Assembly (NCBI GenBank): GCA_013399895.1
Contig: VXBA01003438.1
Coordinates: 210,947 to 274,946 of the forward strand
Direction: 5' to 3'
Length of the DNA stretch: 64,000 nt
From: Serilophus lunatus
Taxonomy: Eukaryota; Chordata; Aves; Passeriformes; Eurylaimidae
Of the stretch, positions 1-12,857 are shown one piece after another. Position numbers and translations under genes: made by a program. A model generated the notes under the pieces. It searched no databases, was not told the DNA's origin, and saw only the letters and a program-made list of their open reading frames with translations. Position 1 is the first letter of the stretch; each line of letters starts with the position of its first letter.

Positions 1-370
1 CTGGCACACACCAGGGAGTAGTGCACGCTGGGCAGCAGTGCGAGGCAGCACCAGCAGTGTGGACACGGCCACCGAGCCCGCTGGCCACAGATCTGCTCTG
101 CCACCGGGACCAGCCCTGCATCCAGTGGAGGAACACAGCCCCGCTCTGCTGCAGGGCCACGGGGCTGCATTCCTCACCCGCTGTGCTCCCAGTCCTGTGG
201 TGCCGGGCAGCGGGGAGCACCCATGGGCAGCGAGCCCTGGCAAACCGCGGGAGTGCCACAGTCGCTGCAAACGAGGGGAAGACACCCCCGCACACCTCCC
301 CTAGCCCGCCGCACCTCAAGCTGTGCCGCGCCCGCCGACAGCGAGTGAATGTCGGCTCAGCTACCTGGAG
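1..370. other. CpG-dense, GC-rich segment (possible CpG island edge)
   Basis: About two dozen CpG dinucleotides fall within 370 bases, with GC content far above the rest of the window, where CpG is scarce. Clusters such as CCGCGG, GCCGCGCCCGCC and CCCGCCGC are visible. The composition drops abruptly into an A-rich tract near 400. Two overlapping plus-strand open frames cross the segment (21-485 and 38-304), but long open frames are expected in GC-rich DNA because stop codons are AT-rich, and neither product is recognisable. It could be the flank of a host promoter or first exon, or a young GC-rich repeat. The window edge cuts it, so its true extent is unknown. Confidence 0.5.
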
Positions 371-484
371 CCAGGATCAGTTGTCTTGCTCTGTTCCACT
401 CCCGGTAAAGCAAAAAGGTTTCAAATTAAAACAGACAAACAAACATCCCCCTCCCCCCAGAAAAGAGGAAACACTTTTAATCTA

Positions 485-723
485 AAAGAGATTTAGATTA
501 GATACAGGGAATAAATGTCTGTGAAGAGATTGACAAGATACTGGAACATGTTGCCCAGAGAAGCTGTGGATGCCCCATCCCTAGAATTGTTCAAGGTCAG
601 GCTGGATGGGGCTTGGAGTAACCTGGGATAGTGGAAAGTGTCCCTGCCCATGACAAGGAGTTGGAACTGGATGACATTGAAGGTCCCTTCCAATACAAAC
701 CATTCTATGTTTCTCTGATTCTA
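485..723 (+). mobile_element. CR1 LINE, 3' end fragment
   Basis: The 3' untranslated end of an avian CR1 retrotransposon. Landmarks in order are ATTTAGATTAGATA, the TTGCCCAGAGAAGCTGTGGA block, a GGCTGGATGGGGCTTGGAG block, GTGTCCCTGCCCATG, then GGTCCCTTCCAA and a CATTCTATG tail. It is 5' truncated, as is usual for CR1, and carries scattered substitutions. It has no coding capacity. Confidence 0.93.
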
Positions 724-3700
724 ATACATATGTGGAAAGTTGAGGATTTTTTGCAAAGAAGGTGACTTGTTATGTTGAATGAGAGACTTCATAGAGGAAA
801 TCATATCTCTGATTGGCCACCTCTGATCACGTCCCTGCTGTCTGGAAAACTCATTCATATTTTCCCAACATTAATTTAGAGAATGGTGTGAAGTGTAAGT
901 TTGTTATCACTTCATTCAGGTATTTACATGAAAGAATGGTTTGATTTGCAGCAATACATCAGTAATTGCTGATAAAACCTTAGAAACTGAGAAATCTTAA
1001 AAGTGTCCCAGAGTAAAAGCTATTCAAACACATAATCTAGTCCTCTATGTTTCTTAATTCCTAGTTAATACTTTTATATTATATAACTCAACAGTAATTA
1101 AAAACCTGGCCTTCAGGACACAATTTATGCTTTCATTTTAAAAATCAGTGAAGAAGTGAAAGAAGTCATAAGAAAAGTTGTAGAGAATATGAAAGTTTAT
1201 AAATAGTGTATTTAAACAATAATAATAATAAAAAAAAATCTACTCTCTTGCAAGGAGATATGTGTGTAATTGCAGTGATTAAAAGAAACCAATTTCCACT
1301 TTGAGCAGCCAGAGGAGAGAGAAAGAGCAGTGATGGTCATTGGCTCTGCTTGGGAAAAATCCCTTTCAAATAATCTAAGTAGGGAAACTCCATTCTGACA
1401 AAGGACAGGGGGAAAGGAATATCTAAAAGCCATGCAGTCCTGCGCAATCCTCACACTGGCTGCTGACAGACTCTGCCTTGACTTCATATGTCATGTGCAC
1501 TCCAGTGTTGTTTGTTGGACCATCTGAAGAAGTTGGTCCACAGTACAGCTTTTGAAGGGTGTCTCTTCCACTGATAGACCAGCATTCTCCTATGACTTCA
1601 TCCAACTGTCTTATCTGCCTTATCTACACTGCCTTGTCTGTGTGACTCCAGGAGAGGATTCTCCCAGCCTTGTTGCATATTCCCTTCCAATATACCCCTG
1701 CTCCCAAAGGATTATGATGTGTTAATCCACATTTTCTCTACAAATGAGTTTTGTAACAGCTCCCTTCTCCAGAGAACTCCAGTAAGTGACCCTCATTATG
1801 CTATACACTTTTTTTCTGGCAAATCTTTATTTTCAGTGGTCTTTAAAGTGTCTCAGGACTCTCATTTGGCTCCCAAATGGAATTAAATAAATGAAAGAGG
1901 TTCAGGCCAAACATTTTTCTTCTACTGACTCTGTAAAAGAGCCACTGATCACCTCAGCTACTATTTCTTGTCTATATAAGTGGAATTATAGAATTTCTCC
2001 AGTAAAAAGGAATTCATGTTATTTGAGGTGCAGGGAAAGGAGTAGGTGTTTTAATTGCAAAATACCAGTAACCTTAATAGAAAATCAGCAGGATTTTTAT
2101 GTTCTAGGTGGATGGAAGAAAGCAATTGGTAAGAGTCAATAAATTTTAACAGTTTAACTCTCAATTTTTTCAAAAGTCAGCAGTCCAGAGAAGCCACTCT
2201 AGTAGCTATTCATACCCAAATGCCAAAGGCATCCATTTCAATACTTGATGAGTTTCATGGTTTAGGAATTTGTTTAGGACTTTGTGCCCAATGCTTCATG
2301 AGCAAAGAAGCACAAGAAATAGAGCTGTGCTGGACTCTGCTGAGATGGACTTTTACAGTGAACATGAGATGGGTAAAATTAGTAGATAGAGTTATGTGGC
2401 AAAGGAGATTCAAAGCTAAAATTACTTAACGAAGGAGCATAACTGCAAAGTCTCAGAGGCCATACCAGTCAGGAGCATCTTACCACCCAGCTTGGTTACC
2501 AGTATCTTAATTTTTCTCATAGTTTACACACACATGGTCACAGTAAGGCTGTAATGAAAACAGCAGAAAAGGTTTTTTTCTCTTATCACATTATCTTTCT
2601 ATCTGGTCCTCGTTCTTTCCACTCTGATACTCAGCTGTAATCTGTCCATGATTTAACTTGTCCTCAGCATCCCAATTCCTGAAAAAAATTTTTCAGGAAG
2701 AGGCAATTTTCTCCTCTCAAAGCCTGCCTAAACCTGAATCTGTCCCTCTGTGCAGAATGCCAGGTTCACTACAAGATGAATTAACGCTATTTATATACAT
2801 GGACAGCCACAGGAAACATGCCTAACAGGCTGTGCCTGGAGCAGTGACACTGTTGAACTTTATTTTCTAGTTCATTTGGTTCTTAAATTCTTGGTTACCT
2901 AATAAAGCATTAAGTCTTTTTCCAATGCTCAGGATTTTCATAAAGCCCCTTCCCCATATGGATTCATTAATTAAAGATGAACAGATGTTGCATCTTTCTC
3001 CAAACAGGGCATTGATAGGATCTCTCTTCTCTCTTGCCGCCTCTTACCAGGATTTTTGAATCTTTCTAGTTTGGGCCCCTCTGTAAAATACGTCTGGCCA
3101 AAGTTGATGTTTGTGGAAGTAAATTGGTCAGGAGGACTGAAAGATAAAAATTAAAGGTAATTTTTATCTTTATTGCTGGAATTTCCTGATCTGTGGAGAT
3201 TTATCTTTGGAAAAAATGTTTCTTCATGGAGTAGATACATGGGCTGATGCTTGAGATACAGCAAGAGTGAGACATGGAAGAAGAAAGCTAATAGCGCTGG
3301 ATTCCTTAAGTAATAAATTCACATGGTTTCATTAAAATCAATGGTCTGGGAGTTGCTAGCTGTGAAACTTTAATATAACTACTAACTCCCACATGCCAAA
3401 CCATCTGACTAAGCTAAGGAACAATCTTTCTTTAAGATTTGGGTGTATTCCCAGCACACTTTAAGAAATAAAGTAAGATGTGTAAGTTGGTTGTAATCTC
3501 TGTCAGGCATCTCCAGGGGATTCAGATTAACTGTGATGAAACACCTGCTGGAAGCGCTCGTCTTTCTCCTCTGAGTATTTGGGAAAGCTAGGTAACTAAT
3601 TTAGGATAGACATATCAAAATTAGTTGTCCAAAGTTAGGTGAGATAACCCTCTCCTAAGGTAGTCTCTGTTTTATAACAAGCCACCTTATTATGCACAGG

Positions 3701-4002
3701 AATGCATATCCTTCAGGGCAAGAAATTCAATATAGGTGCTAAGAACATCAATTTATCAGCCTGTTATCTGTGACTTAGGAGTGCACATTATTATTTGTGT
3801 CTGAGTTCCCCTGAAGAAAAATTTTATAAGCAATTTATTTTGTACAGGGAGAAGTAGTGTCCTGACACAGCTTGAGGGGATGACAAGGATTGTAACATAT
3901 AAATAATAAAATCTATAATCATGAAATATTTAGAGCGATTAAAAATGCATTAGAAGTCCAGAAATAGCCATTTTTTGGACACGAGAAGGGAATTTTGCAT
4001 TC
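724..4002. other. Unique-looking non-coding sequence
   Basis: AT-rich sequence with no repeat, RNA gene or exon that I recognise. Open frames here are short and unlike any family I know. Confidence 0.6.
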
Positions 4003-4027
4003 ATATATATATATATATATATATATA
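4003..4027. repeat. (AT)n microsatellite
   Basis: An uninterrupted alternating AT run of about 25 bases. Confidence 0.95.
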
Positions 4028-4609
4028 CACGGATCAAAAGTGAAGCTTGATTCACTGTCCAATTACTATTGCTTTAGTCTCCTGTTGAGTGAACTCCTTT
4101 AGAGTGTGGTGAAGTTAAGTATGTGTGTGATACCACTGATCGAAAGAGGCTCTTGTGGTTTTTTACTGAATCTGACTTTGCAGTAAGACATGCCTAAAGG
4201 TAGTTCAAGAAGTCATGGAGTCCAGCCATGTTGTTCAGCCTATGGACTGTGGCTTCTGAGAATTTTGTTGATTGGAAAGTCATCTGAAAAGCAAACACAA
4301 GTAGTTTAGACATTAGGGCAGAGACTCCTATGTGCAAGGAAACAAGAAAACTGACCGAAGGGAGAGGGTTTAAAAGTAACAAATGAACTTTCAGTGATAA
4401 ACACATCGTTGTTTTTTTGGGGTTAATAAACCACTCTAGCAACACAGCATAAAACAAACTTTTTCATTGCCCAGAAAAGATAAGCCTCCAATGGTGACGC
4501 TGAACTTTTCCACCTCCTGAAATGATCTCATCCATAACTAAACATTATGTAGATGTCCAGTTAATCAAAATCATCAGTGAACAAGATTCAACCACCTTAT
4601 ATGCATCAT
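4028..4609. other. Unique-looking non-coding sequence
   Basis: No element recognised. Confidence 0.55.
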
Positions 4610-5050
4610 TCTCTGATACTTAAACATCCTCAGTAACTGAAAGATTTCCTTTAGGTCTAAATAATTTCTTGTTATTAATGTCTTTTCTCTCAATTCTCAC
4701 CAGTTTTAGGAATAACAGCTCCATCTCTTTCCGTGTTCCCTTAAAGGCTGTGCGTTGTAGACCTCTGATCACTCCTAGTGCTGCCTTCTGACCCCCCTCC
4801 AATTTACATTTTTATTGAAATTCAGTGCCCAGAAATGAATGCAGGTGTTCACCTTATAGCTTTCCAGGGCTAAATGGAATGGAATGACTAGCTCTGATGT
4901 CCTCCCTTCCTTGTGACAGCATGACACTCTGATTCCTGTTAAGCCCTTGATCCACTCTAATCCCCAAATCCTTTGCTGACAAACTACTGCCTAGGGTGCC
5001 ACTTCTTTACTTATATCCCCTAAGTTACAAAACAATGGAAATGATTCTTT
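4610..5050 (-). mobile_element. Ancient CR1/L3-like LINE fragment
   Basis: The plus strand reads as the complement of an old CR1-type reverse transcriptase C-terminal region. Recognisable blocks, all in antisense, include TGCCCAGAAATGAATGCAGG (typical form: cagtgcccagaactggacac), a run resembling 'tgatccactctaatccccaaatcctttgctgac', and CTACTGCCTAGG. Divergence is much higher than in the young CR1 copies nearby, and frames are broken. The family call comes from block order and could equally be another old CR1-clade LINE; the ends are approximate. Confidence 0.6.
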
Positions 5051-5889
5051 CTGTCATCACCAGCTGTAGAGTAGCTGGAATCCAGCATCTGCTGTAACAA
5101 GCTGGTTGGTCTCAGTGGTCATCCTGGGAAGACTCATTTATTTTAAAGGCAAATACTATTCCTTCCTATGGCAGATATCTTGAATGGGAAGATGGTTTCT
5201 TCCTTGAGGAGTCAGTGTTCATTAGTAATGAGGGATCCAGACGACCAAATCAAACCGGAGACTTCATGCTCTGGTGATTCAGACAAGGTCAGAGTAAGTC
5301 CAAACTCAACTGTATAATTTTGTTCTTGTCTTACTGAATCACTTACTTCCTTTCTTGTACTACTTCACCAAGGTGATTTGGAATTCTAATCTTGGTCTCC
5401 AAAGTATTTCTAGTCTATCATTGTCCCGGGGCTTAGGAAACAACCTCCGTTTTTAAGCAGCCAACAGAAGAAATACACAATGATATCTGACAGGCCCAGC
5501 ACAGGAGTAGAGCACCCACCCTTTCATTTTGATAAAGAATCACTGCTACCTCTTTCCACTCTGCAGCAGCTTCATCAAGGCTTCTGAGGAGAGTGGAACA
5601 TTTCCCTGAGCTGATCACACAAGAAATAAAAGCTGACTGGCCAGGATATACCTTAGAAATGCCTTTGCTCTCCTCTCTCTTTCTCCTTGCAGCTGACTCT
5701 TGTGGCATAGGGGAGGGTGGATATCATAAACATGGATTTAAGCACTCCATAAACAATGATATTGCTTTAATGGAGAAAATAATAGCTTCAGCACTGGCAA
5801 ACATATATATTTTAAACCAGTCATATAAAAATAAATCTCATTTTAGCAGTACTTGAGTCTTCTGTAATACTTAATCATGGCTCCCACGG

Positions 5890-5920
5890 CAGCTCTGCCA
5901 GCAGAAGGGCTGCAGAGCTG
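5890..5920. repeat. Short inverted repeat (hairpin)
   Basis: CAGCTCTGC at 5890-5898 pairs perfectly with GCAGAGCTG at 5912-5920 across a 13-base loop. The stem is too short for a typical microRNA precursor, and no extended pairing is evident outside it. Confidence 0.7.
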
Positions 5921-5984
5921 GGCCCATAGACAGCAGCCACAGGCCCATGTTGTTCTATTATTCATTTTTAGGTAGTCAGTAAAT

Positions 5985-6240
5985 TACAGAGAAGAGGTAG
6001 ATGCCCCATTTTATGAGGCAATAACAGCTTGGATTTTAGCAGAGAACGAGTAATTTTGTGGATCTGGATTTCAGGCAATAAATCATGGCCCCGTTGTTCA
6101 GCTATTATTTATAATATTTTACAGATATTGCCAAATAACTCAAAACTGTGATTAATGCAACCCACTTCAGAACCTCTCCATTATGCTAAAGCAAATTAGC
6201 AAGGGTCTGTTTGAGTAGGGAAAGTTAATGTGGGAGAGAT
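5985..6240. promoter_or_regulatory. Candidate conserved non-coding element
   Basis: A stretch with AATAAATCATGG, CTATTATTTATAATATTTTACAG, GATTAATGCAA and GCAAATTAGCAAGG: homeodomain-type TAAT/ATTA cores in low-complexity-free sequence. This resembles vertebrate developmental enhancers in texture only. There is no direct evidence of conservation. Confidence 0.2.
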
Positions 6241-8776
6241 ATCCATCCCACATTCCTTCTTTCTAAGGTAATATAATAATCTTAAATATCCAAGTTGCCT
6301 GACATGTTTCTTCTATTGGGAGTACTTGATCCAACAGCCCTGAAAGGGATGGGAAATCTCATGAAGAGACTGATCAGTCATCTGGTACATGTAGTAGTGG
6401 TACATGTGGCTTAAGGACTTAATTTTATTTGATTTCACTGTAAGTTATTTCTGCTCTGAAGTTGCAACTCATTCTGTTGTTTTCAGTAGCACATAAGAAG
6501 TCTGCTTGTTTTCCTAGGAGTCCCTCAAATCTGTTTGCAAGTGGCATAATTCTAGCCATTCTATTCTAGTAGAACTTTCAGTTGTGCAAAAAACCACAAA
6601 ATTTATCCCAATGTCCTAATATATACATACATAAAGTGATAAAAAGCTTGTAGTAATCATAGACAATCAGTCTTGTTCCATATCACAGCAGTACCTGGCT
6701 GAGAAAGACCATGGATGAGAGAAGAACAATCTTTAATTTACTGCTTAAAATCTGCAGATCTGGGATAAATTTTAACAAATTGGTACCTGGTCCTTCTTCT
6801 GTCAAAATATTCAGAGATTTCTGCTTGGGTACATTTGTCTACTGAATTAAGCATTCATTTCAGTTCCCAGTTCACCTCAAAATGCCCTCCATGCTCAGAT
6901 ATGCACAGATTTCTGTCTGCAAGGAATATTGCTTTAAAGACACTTTTCCAAAGCTATTGCATTTACTTTTTTTTTCCAATAAATACTTCTAATGGGGAGT
7001 ACCATCAGGATTAAGGCTTGTGCATTGACTGAAAATACAGCAATTACAGTCAGCCAGTAATCCCTCTCCCTTCCCTCTGTTCTTCCTCCATCCTGCTTCA
7101 TAAATCAGAATAGAGAATTTTTTGAATTAAAAATTTCTCATGTAAGAGAAACACTCTCCTAATTTACTGTTTATATGGTCTCTCCATTATGCTGGAAAAG
7201 TGCAGGAGGACCCAAATGGAAAAAGAGTGGGTTCAAGCACATACTACTGTATAGGTCTTCCTCTTTATGCTCAGGGCAAGTTGCAAATACATAACTTCAA
7301 CAAATCGAAAAGTTTCCCTTTATTTTGTTCATTATTTTGGTGAATATTTAAACAAAGCAGTCTTAATGCACTACTGTGCAGTAGGGAGTAGGATTCCTTC
7401 TTTACCACTGCAGCAGGAAGAAGAAGTGATGATTTTCCTCTTGTGATTTGGAGCTCCTTGGAGAATAAATCGTTAGGATACAGGATGCCCAGACAAGCTC
7501 TGGCAAAATCCATTTTGATTTCCAAAGCATTTCAGTCACTTAACAATTTAGACTGGATTAACAGGCAACACATTCCTACTTCAAGTACATGAAGTAGTTT
7601 GCTCACAAACTTTGTCACAATTAATAGGAACTTGATCAAGTGTCTGTCTCACATGATACACCTTCATACAGTTTCTGAAATATTTTAGATGTTATATATT
7701 TATATATGCAACAAATATAATAATATATAAAAATATATGTATTTTATGTAAGGATACATACCAATTTAATAATACTTTGTAGTTGAAAGTCTGTAATATA
7801 ATTATAAATCACGTATTATATAAACATATTTTATGTGTATATATATTTTAGCCATATTCTGTAAAAAATCATAGTATGTTTTTATTAGTTTATTGCCCAT
7901 TAGATTCTGAACAATGTTTCTTGGAGCATTTAATATTTTTGTTTATTTATACATATTAAAAAATTATTAATTCAGATTTTGAATTCCAGCATACATTTTA
8001 TCTCTGAACAGGCTAAATCCCGTCATCAGTGCAGTGAGGCCTATGGTCCTGAATCCTGCAAACAGATTTGAAGCCTTTAGCAAGGGTAATTACAGTCAGT
8101 TGTTCTACATTTCCTAGCTAATGGCTTAAATGAGTGCTTAAAACATGTGATACTTGCAGAAAAACTTAATCACTCTTATAATTGACTTTTCTTTCTTTGT
8201 TCTCTTGGGCACACAGGTCCAAGTTAATATTTTTTTGTCTTAAAAGAACCTGTGCTACATTTAGACAACAAATATGAGTTCCGTTTCTGTTGCAAGTGTG
8301 TACAGTCAGAATGATTGCAGCATTCCTAAAATTACAGATCTGAAATAAAATCTCTACTCTACACTTACCAATAGCACAGAAGAATGCTGCTGGGAGAAGG
8401 GGTTGCCGTTTCTCTTCCTAATTTCTTGTTCATAGTTCACTTGGTTTCCATTGAGCTGCAGTAGAAAGGATTTGCCTGTTTGCCTTCCTCTGAACACCTA
8501 AACTATGTGTATGGAACACCTAAAATACATGTATATAAGAAGATAACTGCCCCAGAGGAGAAAATTTTTCAGCCCAGATACTTTTAGTGATTCCCAATAA
8601 GATTTAGGCATTCAAACCAGTCCTTTCCTAATTTTTCTCTTCATTTTCTGTCTTCCTTTTTTGCTTTCATCATCTATTCAATTAAAACAGAGAAAGTGAA
8701 TGAAAGGGATTTGAAATTTTCTGATAGAACGATTTCCCATTTGAAAATACCAGTACAGCAAAACATGTACAGTACT

Positions 8777-9326
8777 TGTCCTGGTTTCGATGCCAGGGGG
8801 TGATACCAAGGACGAGAAACTCAATGGAGAAGACAACAACAAAACAGTTTATTATCTAGGGGCTATATGAGCTATGGAACCCCACTAAAAGCATACACAA
8901 TGACCCAACAATATTTCACNNNNNNNNNNNNNNNNNNNNNNNNNNNNNNNNNNNAAAAATAACAAACTGCTCCTCCGAGCTGGCTGCTGGGCTGTGAATC
9001 AAGGGAAGGAGACAAGGCTGCCCCTCAGATGGTGCTGGTCTCACTCTTGGAGCTGCTGGAAGAGAAGGACAGTGAAAGGAATCCCAGGGGACCCAAGGGG
9101 AATGATACCACACTGGTGTTGCTGCTGGGTGGTGCCCTGCTGGCGTAGAGGCAGCCCCAGATCCTGCATGGCCCCAGGAGAGAATGAGCAGGAGCGGCCC
9201 CGCTGTTCCTCAGGCACTGGAACCCTCCTCGCCTGTCTTCCCCTCTAAGAAAAATGGAGAAAAAGTTTTAAAAGACAAACCTCCCTCCCTCCAACTTAAG
9301 AAACCTTTTAGGTTAAACCCATAACA
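8777..9326 (-). mobile_element. Solo LTR of an avian endogenous retrovirus (family A)
   Basis: Reading the minus strand, the element starts TGTTATGGG and ends CCAGGACA, giving the TG...CA ends of an LTR. It is flanked by a perfect 5-bp direct repeat, GTACT at 8772-8776 and 9327-9331, taken as the target site duplication. A minus-strand AATAAA signal lies at 8848-8853, followed by a typical short LTR tail. The same family recurs in plus orientation at 38479-39218. No gag, pol or env sequence adjoins it, so it is a solo LTR. The 35-base N run (8920-8954) falls inside, so its true length is uncertain. Open frames across it are incidental. Confidence 0.88.
8920..8954. other. Assembly gap (35 N)
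   Basis: A run of N inside the family A LTR, probably a repeat-induced assembly break. Confidence 0.99.
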
Positions 9327-10995
9327 GTACTGTAACCATTTTAGAGGTTATTATCTACACACTTTTAACAGGACCGTTGCTTTGACTATAACAGAGGTGC
9401 CAAGGATCCTGACCTAATATCAGCCAACCCTGCTTTTCCTTGTGGATTGGAACAGATGTCCTCATGAGCTCTTCTGTAACCTGAGTTAATATATGTGTAT
9501 CCAGCTTCCATGCTGCTACAATAACAAACAGTTAAAATGTAGGAATTTGATTTTTCAAGAGATTACTTCCACAAAACCATATTTGAAAATGTCCTAATCC
9601 TTGTGGTACTCAATATCCATGTTGAATAAGTTTAATAAAGAAACTTGGTGCTCTTTTATTCTTTCTGAGTATTATTCCTGGCATGAATAGACAGATGCCA
9701 TTTAGCTTCAAAGGATTTAGGACATGGTTTATCATGATCTTTGAGTACATTCACAAGGAGAAAATCCACAATATTAGAGTACACTTTAACCTAATAGAAT
9801 GCAGCAAAAGCCAAAAAACTGACTGGACATCAACAAGAAGAAAATTGAAGCAGTACAAGGTAAATGGAAGTCAAATATGTGTTGCTGTTTTTCAGTGGTA
9901 TTGTTAAATATAATTTCTAAAAACTGTGGATTTCAGTATCATTCTGTGCCCTTAAACACAGATTGCATGTCTTTCTGTTAAAAATATATATCTTCCAGTT
10001 TAAGCCCATATTGGTGAATTATATTCAAGAACTATAGTATTTTATGTTTTAATGCATATTATTTTTTGCTGGATTATATGCCACAGTGTGGCTATTTATG
10101 ATAATGGTCTCTGTTAGGCTCAATAAAATGCCCTCTCTTTCAGACATAAATACCTGCTTGTTCAAATACATGATATCCATTTATCTACCTGAAAAAAAGT
10201 TTATGCAAAAAGAAGGAAACTTAGGTTTTTAAGCCATTTCTCCCACAACAACTTCCCTCTTTTTATAGTCTTTCTGCTGCTCCAAGTTATTATTATTCTC
10301 TCGCTGTACCGTATTTCACACCTTAACACATTTATTGGCAGCAATGTGTGATGTCCCAGGCAGCACAGGAATTCACAATTTACTGACTCCCTTTCCCTTC
10401 AGTGAGCACTAAAAGATGGTCCAACTGATCTCAGGATGCTCCTTGGTGGCCTTTGGGCCAACCTGAATGGCAGCTTGTCCTGTTGGTACCTGAGATTTGG
10501 GATAAAGTGATGAATTAAACTTGTCTAAAACTTATAATTGTCTGTGCTCATCTGATACTTCTAATTTATGTGTGCTCTGCACAGATTGTGTCTACACTTA
10601 GGAAGAACTGTGACATTTATCCCCAGTACCATCCTCAAGCTATCAGGTCTGTTACCTAGTCCTATAAATTCTTGGGCAGCCCCTGTAATCAAAGTCATCC
10701 AGGGACTCTGATGCTGCTTTCAACCTTCTGATTTTGCAAATGGTTTTCCCCAGGACCACTTGGCAGAAAATGTGTTCAGAAAGGCTGGCATGTATAATTT
10801 AGGGAATGCTTCTCGAGTGGTGAGTCTGACATAGTGATAAGGAAAGGGGCAATGGAAATGCAAGTTAGAGCATTGTTCCACTCCCTCAGGCTCTGTGTCA
10901 GTGTATCAAGCAAGCTCAGGTGACAAGGCAGTGACTGTCTACGCTCAGCAGAGCTGAAGACCCTTCTGAACTGTTTGCTATGTCATAACTTATTA
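9327..10995. other. Unique-looking non-coding sequence
   Basis: Apart from the right-hand target duplication of the LTR at its left end, no repeat or exon was recognised. Confidence 0.55.
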
Positions 10996-11215
10996 CGAAA
11001 GGACCGTGAAAGTGATTAGAAGGATAGAACATCTCTCCTATGAGGAAAAATGAGAGAACTGGGATTATTCAGCTTGGAGAAGAGAAGTGTCCAAAGCCAG
11101 GTTGAATGGGTGTTGAGCAACCTGATGTAGTAAAATTGTCCCTGCCCAAGGCAGAGTGTTGGAATGAGATGATCTTCTTTGAAGTTCTCTTCCAACCCAA
11201 TTCATTCTATGATTG
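10996..11215 (+). mobile_element. CR1 LINE fragment with internal deletion
   Basis: The left part is the end of the CR1 reverse transcriptase frame (blocks like GAACATCTCTCCTATGAGG and TTCAGCTTGGAGAAGAGAAG). It jumps directly to the 3' UTR block CCAAAGCCAGGTTGAATGGG and ends in CTTCCAACCCAATTCATTCTATG. About 200 bases normally lie between these blocks, so an internal deletion is inferred. Confidence 0.9.
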
Positions 11216-12857
11216 TTTTACCTTAAAAACATAGTAATCAAGTAGTCTTATATTTACCTACATTAGTCTTCATTGAATCCTTTTAGAAGAGATCAGCTTC
11301 TCTGGGCACATGTATACCTAGTGCCACTGGAAATGCTGTACTTTATCCAAGGCATCTGCTCAGAGGCAAGTAAATATGACCAATCTTTGAGGATCCACAT
11401 CCTGGTGGACAAAAAGATTGGAAGCTTTGCAAGGTGACACAGGACATCAATGTAATCTATAAGTTCAGACTGTGATTCCTCTGACCAAGCATGGGCATCT
11501 CCTGTGAGATAAGATAAATTCTATCTACACTTTAATGACTTTATGGCTATCTCTTCTGAACTATTAAAAAAGAGTAACTTCTTTAAAAGGTGATTCCCCC
11601 AGGGAAAACACCCACACTAAACCCTACCTTCAAGCTCTCTTTGCGCTCACTGATGAGAGATGGACACCTTGCCTGAGACTGGAACAAGCTGCCATCTGGA
11701 AGTGTTCGTCTTTAGCTGCAGATAGAGCCTAAAAACTTTCTTACATCGCACATAGAACTCTAAGATACCACTTAGACTTCGTTGGCAAAAGTATCCTTTT
11801 TTAGTATCAACTCTTCCTTTCATAAGCTATGGGTCTATGTCCTCTGGGTAGATCAAATCATAGTAACAATAGTAATGCAATTCATCAGGCAAGCAAATTT
11901 TAAAATCCTAAATGTACACATGATTAAAGAAGATATTTAATCTTTTTCTTCCCTAAAAAAATGTTCTTAATACTTAGTTGTATTTATTTGCCTCATTTAG
12001 ATTGAGAACATTGTAAGCATCCAGAGATGATGTGTATTAAAAGTGTCAAAGAACAGTTTTGATCAAAGGAATATCAATTGAGATAGAGAGATTTTCTGAA
12101 AAATTGGAAGAAAGCTGAAAATCTGTGGCAAATTATGAATGTTGTTTAACAGCTGTTAGGTCTTGGCATGATTTTAGAAGTCTGTGTACGCAGCTGAACT
12201 GTCTTGTACAGAGAGCAAGAAAATCTATAGAAAAGTGATAGTAGTAACTTAGGAATACATTGAATAGTTTAAACTGGACACCTTGTATCTGTTACACAGG
12301 CAAATGTTTATCCTTAAGTATAGAGTTGTGAAACACTAATGAAAAACTAATTAGAACAAAATCACAAGATCTATCTTGGAGGAAACTTCCACCTCTCCTC
12401 TCTTCTACTATTTCATGCTGCCTTCATCATACATGCCTTCCCTGGTAGAGAAAAAACAGTATTATTCATACTGTGTTTGTGGTGCTATCTAATCTATATT
12501 TCATTTTGTTATGGTATTCCCCAAAATGGTGGCATTTTCAGCTAGGTTCTATTCAAATAAAATTTAGAGTATAGATTTGCCAAAGTTTACAAAGAAAGCC
12601 TCTGGAAGTTTCAGAATCACTGTCATCTTAATGCAAAGCAGGAGATCAATACCTTGAAATATTATTTATATACAGAGCTATGTGAAAACTAGGAATCATT
12701 GATTGGGATTAGATCAATTTATATATTTAAATATCTTGCCTCAGATTTTAGTCCAAACCAAATGAATGATAGAAGCTATTCCTGCATATTTGTGTGTTCA
12801 ACACATGACCTATGTACCTGGACATTTCATACTGTCCTGCACAACATTCTTGTCTGG
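11216..12857. other. Unique-looking non-coding sequence
   Basis: AT-rich; nothing recognised. Confidence 0.55.

Larger units (their letters stand above)
5051..8776. other. Unique non-coding sequence with AT-rich core
   Basis: No gene or known repeat recognised. Notable pieces are a perfect 9-bp inverted repeat at 5890-5920, an AT-rich candidate regulatory stretch at 5985-6240, a very AT-rich tract at about 7680-7980 with many TATA-like runs, and a two-copy 22-bp direct repeat starting at 8492 and 8514 (GAACACCTAAA). Confidence 0.55.

Noticed and set aside
21..485. 154-codon plus-strand open frame over the CpG-rich edge
   Set aside because: GC-rich DNA is poor in stop codons, a second open frame overlaps it, and its end is low-complexity lysine/proline sequence from the A-rich tract. 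No recognisable domain.
5890..5920. MicroRNA precursor
   Set aside because: The stem is only 9 bp with a 13-base loop; no extended imperfect pairing flanks it.
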